This document shows, one piece after another, positions 27,939 through 36,965 of a DNA stretch of 64,000 nucleotides; position 1 is the stretch's first letter, and the number at the start of each line of letters is the position of its first letter. The notes under the pieces are model-generated. The model was not told the origin of the DNA, searched no databases, and saw nothing but the letters and a program-made list of their open reading frames with translations. Source of the stretch: Methylomicrobium sp035916875 (lineage in GTDB: Bacteria > Pseudomonadota > Gammaproteobacteria > Methylococcales > Methylomonadaceae); assembly GCF_035916875.1 (NCBI RefSeq), contig NZ_JAXUHN010000074.1, positions 1 through 64,000 of the forward strand, written 5' to 3'. The translations under genes were made by a program, and so were the position numbers.

Positions 27939-28424
27939 ATGAAAACTAAAATTGCATTATTCCTGGGCTTACTGCTCGCCGCTAATATCTCTTTCGCCGA
28001 GGTCAAAATCGGCGTCGTCTATATGAATACAGTGCTCAAGGAATCTCCGGAACTGAAACGCCTGGAACAGGAGTTTTCATCTCGAGTCAAGCAAATCAAA
28101 TCTCTGGAAACTGAAATCAAGAGCTTGGAAGAAAAATTAAACCGGGACGCCGCGGTCATGAGCGAAAGCGAACGCACCAGCATGGATAAAAAGCTGCGGG
28201 ACAAATCGCTCGATTACAAACGGGTCAGCGAAGAAACCGGCTACGATTTAAACACACGCAAGAACCAGGAGCTCGGCAAATTGCAACGCCGAATCGTTGA
28301 AGCCGTTCAAGCCATCGCCAAAGAACAAGGTTTCGATCTAGTGCTGTATGACGGGGTACTCTTTGCCAACGACAAGCTTGATATTACAGCACAGGTTCAG
28401 AAAAAACTGGCGTCAGGGCAATAA
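27939..28424 (+). CDS. skp: Periplasmic chaperone Skp/OmpH
   Basis: About 161 residues from the ATG at 27939, which begins a clean signal peptide (MKTKIALFLGLLLAANISFA, cut before EVKIG). An in-frame ATG at 27921 would add six residues. The mature protein is mainly coiled coil (QEFSSRVKQIKSLETEIKSL), then FDLVLYDGVLFANDK, the closing beta region of the Skp trimer body. Skp carries unfolded outer-membrane proteins across the periplasm to BamA, whose gene lies immediately upstream. Confidence 0.92.
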   Translation: MKTKIALFLGLLLAANISFAEVKIGVVYMNTVLKESPELKRLEQEFSSRVKQIKSLETEIKSLEEKLNRDAAVMSESERTSMDKKLRDKSLDYKRVSEETGYDLNTRKNQELGKLQRRIVEAVQAIAKEQGFDLVLYDGVLFANDKLDITAQVQKKLASGQ

Positions 28425-28579
28425 GCCTTTACGCCTTCCTTCGTTCCTGTTTTAGATTGAATACGATGGGTAGTGGCGATATTGTAGGCCCTTAATCGGT
28501 TAGCAATGTCTATCCACTACATTCGTTATTTGGTTTAGTCTGGAATTTTATGATCCTAATCGTTAAAGCGATCTGAACC

Positions 28580-29023
28580 ATGTCAATTAAGTTAGATATT
28601 TTACAAATACAAAACTTTTTACCGCATCGCTATCCTTTTCTGCTGGTCGACAAGGTCATCGAATGTGAGCCGGGCGTCAGGTTATTGGGCGTTAAAAATG
28701 TTACATACAATGAGCCTTATTTCCAGGGCCATTTTCCGCAGAAACCGATCATGCCCGGCGTATTGATCATCGAAGCGATGGCGCAAACGACAGGCCTTCT
28801 AGCATCCGAAACCGCTCGCGATGAACTTGCCGGCATGATTTATTATCTGGTCAGCGTCGATAAAGCTAAATTCAAGCGGCCTGTTGTTCCGGGCGACCAA
28901 TTGATGTTGGAAGCCAAATTCCTGAAAAGCAAACGCAATATCTGGGCATTCGATTGCTCCGCCGAAGTCGATGGCGAATTCGTCGCTAGCGCCGAAATCC
29001 GCTGTGCTGCCGTGGTAAATTAA
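28580..29023 (+). CDS. fabZ: 3-hydroxyacyl-ACP dehydratase FabZ
   Basis: A 147-residue hot-dog fold enzyme that dehydrates beta-hydroxyacyl-ACP in fatty-acid synthesis. The N-terminal signature LPHRYPFLLVDKV is present, as are the catalytic His in YFQGHFPQKPIMPG and the catalytic Glu in VLIIEAMAQTTG. The length is typical. The 155-base gap before it is where lpxD usually lies; here it is empty. lpxA follows after two bases. Confidence 0.96.
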   Translation: MSIKLDILQIQNFLPHRYPFLLVDKVIECEPGVRLLGVKNVTYNEPYFQGHFPQKPIMPGVLIIEAMAQTTGLLASETARDELAGMIYYLVSVDKAKFKRPVVPGDQLMLEAKFLKSKRNIWAFDCSAEVDGEFVASAEIRCAAVVN

Positions 29024-29025
29024 TT

Positions 29026-29796
29026 TTGATTGATCCAACATCCATTATCGATAAACGTGCTGAACTGGCCGGAGACGTTTCTGTTGGCCCCTATTCGGTG
29101 ATCGGCGCCGATGTGAAGATCGATTCGGGCACGGTGATCGGCTCGCACGTCGTTATCAAAGGGCCGACTTCCATTGGAAAAGACAATCGCATCTTTCAAT
29201 TTTCCTCAATCGGGGAAGATCCTCAAGACAAAAAGTACGCCTCGGAGGTGACCCGGCTTGAAATTGGTGACCGTAACACGATCCGCGAGTTCACCACCAT
29301 GCATAGGGGCACCCAACAGGATCAAAGCCTCACCAAGATCGGCAGCGACAATTTATTCATGGCCTATACCCATGTCGCGCATGATTGCGTGATTGGCGAT
29401 CATGTCGTCATGGCCAACGGCGCCTCTTTGGCCGGACATGTCTGCTTGAACAGCCATGCGATTTTGGGCGGCTTCACGCTGGTGCACCAGTTTACTAAAA
29501 TCGGTCAACACAGCTTCGCGGCAATGGGCAGCGCAATCACCCAGGATGTGCCGCCGTTCGTGATGGTCGGCGGCAAGCCCACCAAGCCTCATGGCATCAA
29601 CGCGGTCGGGATGGAGCGTAACGGATTCTCGCCGGGAGACATTCGACTAATTAGAAAAGCGTATAAAATCATCTATAAGATGAATCTTCGCATGGAGGAC
29701 GCGATCGACGAAATACTGATCCTTGATGGCAGCAACGCAAATTTGACCGAATTGGTCGATTTTTTGCGTCATGTCAGCCGGGGTATTTTACGCTAA
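29026..29796 (+). CDS. lpxA: UDP-N-acetylglucosamine acyltransferase LpxA
   Basis: This 256-residue enzyme makes the first acylation of lipid A. The left-handed beta-helix shows hexapeptide repeats throughout (VSVGPYSVIGADVKIDSGTV and on). The catalytic His lies in YTHVAHDCVIGDH, and the C-terminal helices end with LRHVSRGILR. The start is TTG at 29026, right after the fabZ stop; the next in-frame starts would lose the first coil of the helix. It is coupled to fabZ, as in most gammaproteobacteria, but lpxB is not next. Confidence 0.95.
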   Translation: MIDPTSIIDKRAELAGDVSVGPYSVIGADVKIDSGTVIGSHVVIKGPTSIGKDNRIFQFSSIGEDPQDKKYASEVTRLEIGDRNTIREFTTMHRGTQQDQSLTKIGSDNLFMAYTHVAHDCVIGDHVVMANGASLAGHVCLNSHAILGGFTLVHQFTKIGQHSFAAMGSAITQDVPPFVMVGGKPTKPHGINAVGMERNGFSPGDIRLIRKAYKIIYKMNLRMEDAIDEILILDGSNANLTELVDFLRHVSRGILR

Positions 29797-29819
29797 CCAT
29801 CCCATCACCTTTTCACACC

Positions 29820-30404
29820 ATGTTGGTTTTCCCGACATCGGAACAAGGCTTGATTGCCGGCGTTGATGAAGCAGGGCGCGGACCCTTGGCGGGTCCGGTA
29901 GTTGCAGCCGCCGTTATTCTCGACCCGGAAAGGCCGATAGACGGCTTGGCCGATTCGAAAACACTGAGTGAAAAAAAACGGCTGGCGCTTTATCAAATCA
30001 TTCAGGAGAAATCACTTGCCTGGTCTGTCGCCGAAGCCGATGTCAGAGAGATCGATCAGCTAAACATTCTGCAAGCGACCCTTCTGGCCATGCAGAGGGC
30101 AGTCAACAAGTTATCAGTCCAACCGCACCGCGTGTTAATCGATGGAAATAGACTGCCGGTTTTATCCATTCCCGCCCAAGCTATCGTGCAGGGCGACAGA
30201 AATATTCCGTCCATCAGCGCCGCCTCAATCATTGCCAAGGTTCACCGCGACCAAGTCATGCATGCGTATGCAAAAGAATTTCCCGACTTTACGTTTGATC
30301 TGCACAAAGGTTATGGCACAAAGCAACACCTGTCCGAACTCGAAAAGTTCGGTCCACTGAGCATTCATCGCAAATCATTCAAGCCGGTAAAAGTTCTGCT
30401 TTAA
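29820..30404 (+). CDS. rnhB: Ribonuclease HII
   Basis: A 194-residue enzyme that cuts RNA at ribonucleotides embedded in DNA. The active-site motif GVDEAGRGPLAGPVVAAAV near residues 14-32 carries the first Asp-Glu pair. Further marks are LADSKTLSEKKR, the later carboxylate in VLIDGNRLP, and SAASIIAKVHRDQVM. It is last in the bamA cluster, 24 bases after lpxA. The composition changes sharply to A+T-rich DNA just after it. Confidence 0.96.
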   Translation: MLVFPTSEQGLIAGVDEAGRGPLAGPVVAAAVILDPERPIDGLADSKTLSEKKRLALYQIIQEKSLAWSVAEADVREIDQLNILQATLLAMQRAVNKLSVQPHRVLIDGNRLPVLSIPAQAIVQGDRNIPSISAASIIAKVHRDQVMHAYAKEFPDFTFDLHKGYGTKQHLSELEKFGPLSIHRKSFKPVKVLL

Positions 30405-30701
30405 TAAAAAATGAAGAAATACTGACAACGCTTTAAGGGAACTTTGAATAAGTTGGTCGCTCATGATGTTAATTTCATAAGTACGTATGCAAAATTAACC
30501 CGGTATTTTTTAGAATGCCTTGTATAATTCATCAAGAAAAACAATGATCTGCTTGCGATTTCTGACTGGACAAATATGCATAGACACTTAACTCCAGTAT
30601 GCAGCTATTGTTTAGATTACGAAATGCCGCCTTCGTTGGCCTAATCCATATTAGGCCCCATAAAGTATAAATATATTTGTAAATCAATAACTAATTTTTT
30701 A
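30405..30701. other. A+T-rich spacer at the left edge of the terpene synthase island
   Basis: A non-coding, A+T-rich stretch between rnhB and the terpene synthase. The segment around 30434-30460 (AAGGGAACTTTGAATAAG) faintly resembles the ends of some insertion sequences. That is only a resemblance; no matching right end or target duplication was found. Confidence 0.3.
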
Positions 30702-31886
30702 TTAAATTGTAAATAGGTTTTCTTTTTCCTGTAATTTACTTGCTTTTATTTTCATCTCTATCATCATTTTACTAAAGTCCTTGAATACCTGACCATTTGG
30801 AACACGAACTCCCAAGTTGTACCTTGGAGAGCGAAAATGCCATATAGGGCATGCCATCGCACCTTCTAATAAAATACACAAATTTTCAATGTCAACTTTG
30901 TCTTCCCAGTCTACTGTTTGGAGCAGCATTTTTTTACATGCAAAATAATCATCGAAAATCTTATTTAGAATAGTGTTGCAATGTGATATAGCACTCATCA
31001 TATTAATTCCACTATCTTTCATTTCGGAGATAACCACATTAAGTTTAATTCCATCCCGATACTCCTTTGCACAGGACAATATGTCATTTGCAAATGTGAC
31101 ATATTGAGTTGTAAGGCGCCAGCATAATTGAAAACCAATATATTTTTGCCAATAAAAATCACTATCTATATTTGCATTAGCACTGTTCATTCCATGAGAC
31201 CAAGACATACCAGTCACCCACTCCCGGAGATACAATGTTGAGAGTGAACTCAATCTTACACCATTCGTGACAGCGCTTTCCAGGATGGTAGATTGAAAAT
31301 ATGCTTGGAAATATCTATGCATTTGCGCGTTATATCTAAAAGGCGCATGCTTTTCAAATACATCGGCAATTATCTGTATAGCAACTACCTTGTTATAAGC
31401 TTTTTCGGCTTCTTTATTAATTTCAAAAAAATTCTGTAAAGTTTTATCTTTGTTATCACGCAGATAGTCTATCATGACAAACAACTGATTTTTTATATCT
31501 AAAATGTATTCAATATCTCCAGTTTCAGCAATATCATCATAAATAAATACTGCCTTGAATAAGATAGCAATATATAGCCCATTTTCATATACGTATTTAT
31601 CGCCAAGCACTCTCGTCATTGGCTCTACGTTTACAGGTATAACCCAACCTGATACACCCATATTTAATAGTGCATCGATATTTTTTAATTTTTTAAACCA
31701 TGAGTTGCAATCATTTTCCAAACAGTCAAAATCATCCCACAAAGCCGTATTCTTGATATCGAGCATTTTCATTTTAATTTCCCCGTGTAAATGGTGAAAT
31801 CTTATGGTGGCTTGAATTGCGTTATCGTATCCGTCAATTTGAAGGGATTCGACCCCAACAATATCGTATTCAGAAAGCAAGCTCAT
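30702..31886 (-). CDS. Class I terpene synthase (bacterial terpene cyclase)
   Basis: A protein of 394 residues from the ATG at 31886, which has AGGA eight bases before it; an ATG at 31916 has no ribosome site. Numbered from 31916, the class I signatures are: aspartate-rich motif DDIAE at 127-131 (D134 nearby); diphosphate-sensor Arg 231 in YLREWVTG, exactly 46 residues before the NSE motif; the NSE triad N277, S281, E285 in NDILSCAKE; and the terminal RY pair R365-Y366. Together these are diagnostic of magnesium-dependent cyclisation of a prenyl diphosphate. Mono-, sesqui- or diterpene specificity cannot be read. It stands alone in A+T-rich DNA with no prenyltransferase or P450 beside it, which suggests transfer. 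Confidence 0.88.
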   Translation of the reverse strand: MSLLSEYDIVGVESLQIDGYDNAIQATIRFHHLHGEIKMKMLDIKNTALWDDFDCLENDCNSWFKKLKNIDALLNMGVSGWVIPVNVEPMTRVLGDKYVYENGLYIAILFKAVFIYDDIAETGDIEYILDIKNQLFVMIDYLRDNKDKTLQNFFEINKEAEKAYNKVVAIQIIADVFEKHAPFRYNAQMHRYFQAYFQSTILESAVTNGVRLSSLSTLYLREWVTGMSWSHGMNSANANIDSDFYWQKYIGFQLCWRLTTQYVTFANDILSCAKEYRDGIKLNVVISEMKDSGINMMSAISHCNTILNKIFDDYFACKKMLLQTVDWEDKVDIENLCILLEGAMACPIWHFRSPRYNLGVRVPNGQVFKDFSKMMIEMKIKASKLQEKENLFTI

Positions 31887-32484
31887 TGTGGTAGTCCTAT
31901 AATGTGAATTTGGCATACTAATTAATTACACATAAAAATGACAGTTAAGTTTTAGAAAATTGATCATAGTTGCCAGTTTCATGTATAAATAAAAAACATC
32001 ATCGTATTTACTGGACAAACTTGTTAATCACTTCCTGATACCTTTCCAATAAATGTTATCAACATATTTCTGTGAACCGGTGTTCCCTTTTTATTTAGAG
32101 CCTGCTCAGAAAATCATATCCTTTTGTAATATAAACTTAATTCTTCATTTTATTAACAATCATGTGCACGGTTTTTGAACAACATGCGTCAAAAACTATG
32201 CAGATTGTTTGCCAGGATTTTGAAATTTGTAAGGCCGCATCATTAAAAATCAGCCAAGGATGCATCTCACATCAATGAATTACACGCACTGATCTGTTAG
32301 TTTTATGGCCGATTGAGACTTTTTGAGTAGACTCTATTTACCTATATATCCCTTCTGATTTATTCTCATTAGAATGGACAGTAAAAACAACTTTTGTCAA
32401 ATGTGAAATATCAAATTTTCGTGAATTAAAATCCTGAATGAAACGGAAACCTCATCGAGATAACGACTCTTCACGAAAATTCTT
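31887..32484. other. A+T-rich non-coding region upstream of the terpene synthase
   Basis: About 600 bases without any supportable gene, much richer in A+T than the genome around it. It should hold the terpene synthase promoter on the minus strand. At its right side begin the inverted repeats described next. Confidence 0.5.
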
Positions 32485-32626
32485 ACCTGAATCCGCGCAT
32501 TGATTTCATATTTATCATGTATTTCAAATAGCCAGATTACAATTGAGAATCATTTTTGGTGAATGCAATTTGCGTATATCGATCTGTTTTGCAGAGAGTT
32601 TTCGTAAAGTGAGCACGGATTCAGGT
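32415..32626. repeat. Two nested sets of 11-bp inverted repeats
   Basis: ATTTTCGTGAA (32415-32425) is repeated inverted at 32470-32480 (TTCACGAAAAT). ACCTGAATCCG (32485-32495) is repeated inverted at 32616-32626 (CGGATTCAGGT), the latter overlapping the last codons of the diguanylate cyclase gene. Perfect 11-base arms 45-120 bases apart suggest a small non-autonomous element or the remains of one; no transposase lies between. Confidence 0.5.
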
Positions 32627-34699
32627 CTTACTTAAAATATATTCCCGGTCAGGAGAATACAAACTCCAACGACCCCTTCCGCCTTTTTTCGCTTCGTACA
32701 TTGCCAGATCGACGTTTACCATCAAGTCTTCAACGTCTTTGCCATGTTGCGGCATTAATGCGATGCCGATGCTTGCCGAAATCAGGTATTCTTTATTACC
32801 GAACTGAAACTTGCGTTCCGCTAAACGCTGATTCAAGGAGGTTGCAAATGCCTCTACGCCGATCCTGCCTGTCGTCGGCATCAGCACGGCAAACTCATCG
32901 CCGCCCAATCGGGCGATCAAGTCCGATTTACGCGCGCGCGCGCGGAGTTCATTCGCAAAAATGACCAGCAACGCATCGCCGGCCGCATGACCGCTGGTAT
33001 CGTTGATGGTCTTGAAATAATCCAGATCAAGCAACAGCAGCGCACTGGGATTGCCGCTGCGAACCGAGTCGGCAAAACTTCTTTCGAGCTCTTCATGAAA
33101 GCGAAGCCTATTCGCCAGACCCGTCAAGGGGTCGTGGTTCGCCAGCCAGCGGCTGCGATTTTCAGCGACGATTCGGTCGGTCGCATCCATGCCGACAGAC
33201 AGGACCACTGCGTCATCCTGATGCGAGGAACCCAGAAAGGTGTGTATCCAGATGATATGACGTATTTCACCGCTCGCGTCGATAATCGAACCTTCGTGTT
33301 CGAGACGGCGAACGGAAGGCGAGAATAGATTGATCCGGTTACTCATATATCGCTCCTTGTCTTCGTCGCCTTCGAGCAGATCGACAAACGAACTTTTCCT
33401 GAGCTGTTCAGGCGAGCGCCCTAGCACCTGCGTCATGTATCGATTGACCGTATGCAGTCTGCCGTCGGAGGTCTGCGTCAAAATCATCACCTGTACGCTG
33501 TCCAGAATACCCTGGATGAAGTCTCTATCGGCAGCTAAAGCTAACTGGGTTTCCTCGATTTGATGCGTCAAATCGATCGAAGTCTCATAAAGAATATCGA
33601 TTTCATCGCGTTTGTTGGGGAAACGGCCGCGCAGATCGAATGCCTGGTAGGCCTCCTGGTAGCCGCCACGCGCAACCAACGGCAAGGTTTTCGCCAAATG
33701 GCTCAGACGCTGCAACGGTTTGCGCAGCAGCATAAACAAAAACACTTCAGCCAACAGCAACGACCCCAGCACCAACAAAATGCTGTTCCGGTTGGATTGC
33801 TCCAATGCTGAAGTGGCTTTGGTGACATCGGAAATGAACACCAAATAACCGTTAGCTCCGTCAATGATGTGCTTTAGCGGAACGACATTGAAAACATAGA
33901 AGCTGTTCTTCCATGGCAACCAAGCATCGGCAGGAATATCCTCAGGCGACGCAAATCGTTCGGACAGGCTCCCAATGAAAGGTTTCAACACTGAAGCATG
34001 GGTCAAGGCCGCCGTGTACACCCCCCACCCAGGAAAAGCCTGTTCAGTCTTCTCGCGGCTTGCCGGAATCAAGATGCCGATGTCGACGCCAGTTGCAATT
34101 GAAAACTCCACGACCAAATCGGTGATTCGTTGACTCATGCCAATGAATCCGACATGCTCGCCATCCGCCAGCAACGGCATCACCGTGTTCAATCCACATT
34201 GAGACTGGCAATCCAAAGCTTCTGACGGCTGCTCGTTCTGTATCGCATGGCGTAATGCTTCCGACATCGACTGCGACGAAACGGCGCTGCTGCTGTCCGG
34301 AGACCAATTCCAGCGAATCACTCCTTGTTTATCGAAAATAATGATTCTTTCAACATCCAATTCATAGCGCACGCTGGAAAACTTTTGTTCCAGTTCGCCG
34401 GATTGAATCAGGCCTCCGTGCTTTTTCAAGTGCTCGGACAAATCGCCCAGCGAGGCGATCACGATGCTGAGCCGTTGCAACCTGTCAACCGAATGTTTTA
34501 TCATACCTTCGAACTCAGCGCTCCAGGCAGCCTGACTCTGCGCATGCTGAATTTTCACCTGCACCTCGAGGTACCAGTAACTCAGCGCGCCGAATGCAAT
34601 GCCCAAGGAAAGTAGCAATAAACTCAGCGATGCCAGCCATTTGCGATGTAGACTGGCGAAGCGGGGCTTATGCCTGACTTTACGGAAACCAACACTCAT
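32621..34699 (-). CDS. Membrane sensor diguanylate cyclase (PAS-GGDEF)
   Basis: A 692-residue enzyme that would make cyclic di-GMP. An N-terminal membrane helix (LASLSLLLLSLGIAFGALSYW) is followed by a large periplasmic sensor domain to about residue 300, a second helix (ILLVLGSLLLAEVFLFMLL), a HAMP-like stretch, a PAS domain near 405-520 (LHTVNRYMTQVLGRS) and a GGDEF domain. The active site is intact (GGDEF at 599-603), and the product-inhibition site RxxD (RKSD, 590-593) has the correct five-residue spacing. There is no EAL domain. It starts directly at the stop of the porin gene, so all three genes of this trio are coupled. The 3' end lies in an inverted repeat. Confidence 0.9.
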   Translation of the reverse strand: MSVGFRKVRHKPRFASLHRKWLASLSLLLLSLGIAFGALSYWYLEVQVKIQHAQSQAAWSAEFEGMIKHSVDRLQRLSIVIASLGDLSEHLKKHGGLIQSGELEQKFSSVRYELDVERIIIFDKQGVIRWNWSPDSSSAVSSQSMSEALRHAIQNEQPSEALDCQSQCGLNTVMPLLADGEHVGFIGMSQRITDLVVEFSIATGVDIGILIPASREKTEQAFPGWGVYTAALTHASVLKPFIGSLSERFASPEDIPADAWLPWKNSFYVFNVVPLKHIIDGANGYLVFISDVTKATSALEQSNRNSILLVLGSLLLAEVFLFMLLRKPLQRLSHLAKTLPLVARGGYQEAYQAFDLRGRFPNKRDEIDILYETSIDLTHQIEETQLALAADRDFIQGILDSVQVMILTQTSDGRLHTVNRYMTQVLGRSPEQLRKSSFVDLLEGDEDKERYMSNRINLFSPSVRRLEHEGSIIDASGEIRHIIWIHTFLGSSHQDDAVVLSVGMDATDRIVAENRSRWLANHDPLTGLANRLRFHEELERSFADSVRSGNPSALLLLDLDYFKTINDTSGHAAGDALLVIFANELRARARKSDLIARLGGDEFAVLMPTTGRIGVEAFATSLNQRLAERKFQFGNKEYLISASIGIALMPQHGKDVEDLMVNVDLAMYEAKKGGRGRWSLYSPDREYILSKT

Positions 34700-35968
34700 T
34701 CAAAACCGAAAAGACAGCATCGCGGTCAACAAACTAAAGTGTGACGTGGCGTCAGGATTAGTTGAAAGCGTAGGATTATCCGTCTCATTCAACCAAGCGG
34801 TGCCATTCACGTAATGATAATCAGCCGCCAACAAAAAATTGCGCGCGAATTCCCAGCGCACACCAGCAGTAAGGTCCCTCGCGTAAAAACGATGAGGCGC
34901 TACCCTACCACCAGTCAATTGCGACATCTCTTTACCATCTCGATCGTCGCGGTTGAGATGAAATACATCATAACGAAGTACTGCCGAGAAATTAGTTGTA
35001 AATCGGTATTCGCCCTGAACATAGAAGTTTTCGGATGTATTTTTTTTCCAGGTAGGCAAGTTTTGTAACTGCGAAGAATAGCCGCTGCGTTGGCTATCGA
35101 TCCAACCATATTCGGCAGTCAACGACCATAGCTCCGCATTATACTGTGCCGAAAATAACGGGTAGGTCATTTTGGTATTACCGTTTTGATAAAACGTATT
35201 CAATGACTGAAAATCCCGATCAAGATCGACGACAGAAAACATCAATTTTCCTCTTCCGCCCATCCATTCATAAAAAGTTCTTCCTATAAGCAATGGGCGT
35301 CCACCCAAACTGCCCTCCGCCTTGGGAAAAAACGAAGGAATACCCGTCTCAAAAGCAGTCACTCCACCTGTATTGTCTTGTGGATCGACAGCCAGAAACT
35401 CCCATCCAAACCTGTTCTCGCCATGGGTATAGCGACCATAGACGACTCCTCCATCACCAGCAATCATCCCCCGACGAAAGGCAAGCGTATCAAAATAAAT
35501 GGACTGAGGTAATAAAACGGAAGGTCGAGTCCACAAGACATCACGGGTATCATTATATAAACCGAACGGAATCTTGACTCGGCCGCCGCGAACACCGAGA
35601 ACTAATGAAGAATCCAAAAACGGATGGCTATAATCGGCCTGAGCAAAATCGAGCCAAACTTTTTCTCTTTCCGAGCCTCCCGTATCACGATATATACCTT
35701 GCGCGGAAATTAGTAAATTCGGCATCAATTTCACGGAAGTATTCAGTCCCATCTCTCTAAAATCCAGACTGACATCGCGGCTCGTTCCGAAAACCTGATT
35801 ATGATCGGTATAAGTCGCGCCCTGACCTGCAAAACCATGCACCTGTACTTTGCCTTCCAGCCATTCCAGCGCCAATGCTTCCGCTGGCATCAGCATGTTT
35901 AATGCGGAACAAAGGATCATCGGAGCTACTCTGCCGAGACGAAGACTGCGTTTAACTGATCTCATCAA
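34700..35968 (-). CDS. Porin-like outer-membrane beta-barrel protein
   Basis: This 422-residue protein has a signal peptide (MMRSVKRSLRLGRVAPM... cut after ALA), alternating amphipathic strands through its whole length and the terminal phenylalanine of BAM substrates (AMLSFRF). Segments such as VSLDFREMGLNTSVKLMPNL and TAGVRWEFARNFLLAADYHY are typical strand-turn-strand units. It resembles the porin-like proteins encoded next to PstS-like binding proteins. The substrate is unknown. The start overlaps the upstream gene's stop by ATGA, and the next gene begins at its own stop. Confidence 0.75.
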   Translation of the reverse strand: MMRSVKRSLRLGRVAPMILCSALNMLMPAEALALEWLEGKVQVHGFAGQGATYTDHNQVFGTSRDVSLDFREMGLNTSVKLMPNLLISAQGIYRDTGGSEREKVWLDFAQADYSHPFLDSSLVLGVRGGRVKIPFGLYNDTRDVLWTRPSVLLPQSIYFDTLAFRRGMIAGDGGVVYGRYTHGENRFGWEFLAVDPQDNTGGVTAFETGIPSFFPKAEGSLGGRPLLIGRTFYEWMGGRGKLMFSVVDLDRDFQSLNTFYQNGNTKMTYPLFSAQYNAELWSLTAEYGWIDSQRSGYSSQLQNLPTWKKNTSENFYVQGEYRFTTNFSAVLRYDVFHLNRDDRDGKEMSQLTGGRVAPHRFYARDLTAGVRWEFARNFLLAADYHYVNGTAWLNETDNPTLSTNPDATSHFSLLTAMLSFRF

Positions 35969-36459
35969 TTATCTCCGTATTTTTTATCTGTATAGCCGAT
36001 GGAACCTGGAGTTGATTCGATACGAGCACGCATCTCTTCTTCAGATTCAACCGTGGTCGGTGACACGCCGGTTCCCGAAAACACCAAACGATCCCAGGCC
36101 GAACGCAGTTGGAAAGGATAAACTCCCAAAATTTCTTTAGCGAAGCGAATATGCAGGGGGTGGTTGTCGGGAAGCACGAATACATGAATAGGAGAGCCGT
36201 CAGGCCAAGAGCTCAGGCGCATGAAGAATATTTCGCGCACCATTTCGGTCGTCAATTGTTTGACACTGTGACTGGAATCCAACAAGCGGACTTTTGAATC
36301 ATCCGCATGCAGGGTCATATTTGGGAACAGCATGATTGCTGATAAAACGACTGCTCTGCGCAAATTGAGCAACCCAAGAAAAATCCCCAGGAGGGCTTCA
36401 GTTATCAAACGCGCCGCGGCGGCGTTAGCGATAAACCACCTGGAGCTATGCTGCTGCAT
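35965..36459 (-). CDS. PstS-like phosphate-type substrate-binding domain protein
   Basis: A 164-residue single-domain periplasmic protein. After a hydrophobic leader (AVVLSAIMLFPNMTLHA, cut before DDSK) comes a PBP-like fold with QLTTEMVREIFFMRLSSWPD, HPLHIRFAKEIL, and then the closing ESTPGSIGYTDKKYGD. This wording is that of phosphate ABC-type binding proteins. It is half the length of a real PstS and no permease is present, so a transport role is doubtful. The start at 36459 has GGAA upstream, but the long region before the leader makes an internal start possible. First of the three-gene operon with the porin and the diguanylate cyclase. Confidence 0.75.
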   Translation of the reverse strand: MQQHSSRWFIANAAAARLITEALLGIFLGLLNLRRAVVLSAIMLFPNMTLHADDSKVRLLDSSHSVKQLTTEMVREIFFMRLSSWPDGSPIHVFVLPDNHPLHIRFAKEILGVYPFQLRSAWDRLVFSGTGVSPTTVESEEEMRARIESTPGSIGYTDKKYGDN

Positions 36460-36917
36460 TGTGATTCCGCAATGAATAAGCTGGCACCAACGAACCTAGC
36501 GTCAATATTCGGCAATGTAACTTCAAAAATTGCCGCGCGGATGCTGAAAATATTAAAAATAAATTGCTCGGTTTGTAGCAATCAGCAATCCCAGGACCCC
36601 TTGAAATGATCCGCGCGCCAGTACGATGCATGCATCCGTGCATTAGGGTGTGTCTCATTTCATCATTGAAAGGTGAATAGCCATCGTATTTCATAACCAC
36701 AAATATAGCACAACCTCGTATTTGTATAAGTTGCTGAGAACAATCCCACATTCCTTGTTCGACCGAAATGTTTTTGCGGCAAAGCAGCGATCCGTTTTTA
36801 ATACGATTTGCAATAAGAAATCCGAACAAGTCCAGACCTAAGCTCGATCAAACCTCACTTTATTATGGGGAGAGTCTTTAATCGTTAACCGACATTTCAG
36901 CGACCGAAAAATGAAGA
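36460..36917. other. Upstream region of the binding-protein operon; no supported gene
   Basis: A 127-codon minus-strand frame (36446-36829) overlaps the start of the binding-protein gene but shows no domain, signal or ribosome site, and I do not call it. An inverted pair CGCGCGGAT (36534-36542) and ATCCGCGCG (36609-36617) lies here and could be regulatory for the operon. Confidence 0.4.
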
Positions 36918-36948
36918 CGCTTTCACCCGTAGGCATCGAATGAAAGCG
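36918..36948 (-). terminator. Probable terminator of the mnmG-rsmG-parA-parB operon
   Basis: On the minus strand CGCTTTCA and TGAAAGCG (36941-36948 and 36918-36925) form an eight-base stem with a 15-base loop, followed by TCTTCATTTTT. It lies just downstream of the parB stop. Confidence 0.55.
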
Positions 36949-36965
36949 AAGATGGGAAGAAAAAC

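Noticed and set aside
30434..30460. Possible insertion-sequence end (AAGGGAACTTTGAATAAG)
   Set aside because: Only one end with a loose resemblance; no transposase, matching end or target duplication.
36446..36829. 127-codon minus-strand open frame overlapping the PstS-like gene
   Set aside because: Overlaps a better gene, and has no domain, signal peptide or ribosome site.
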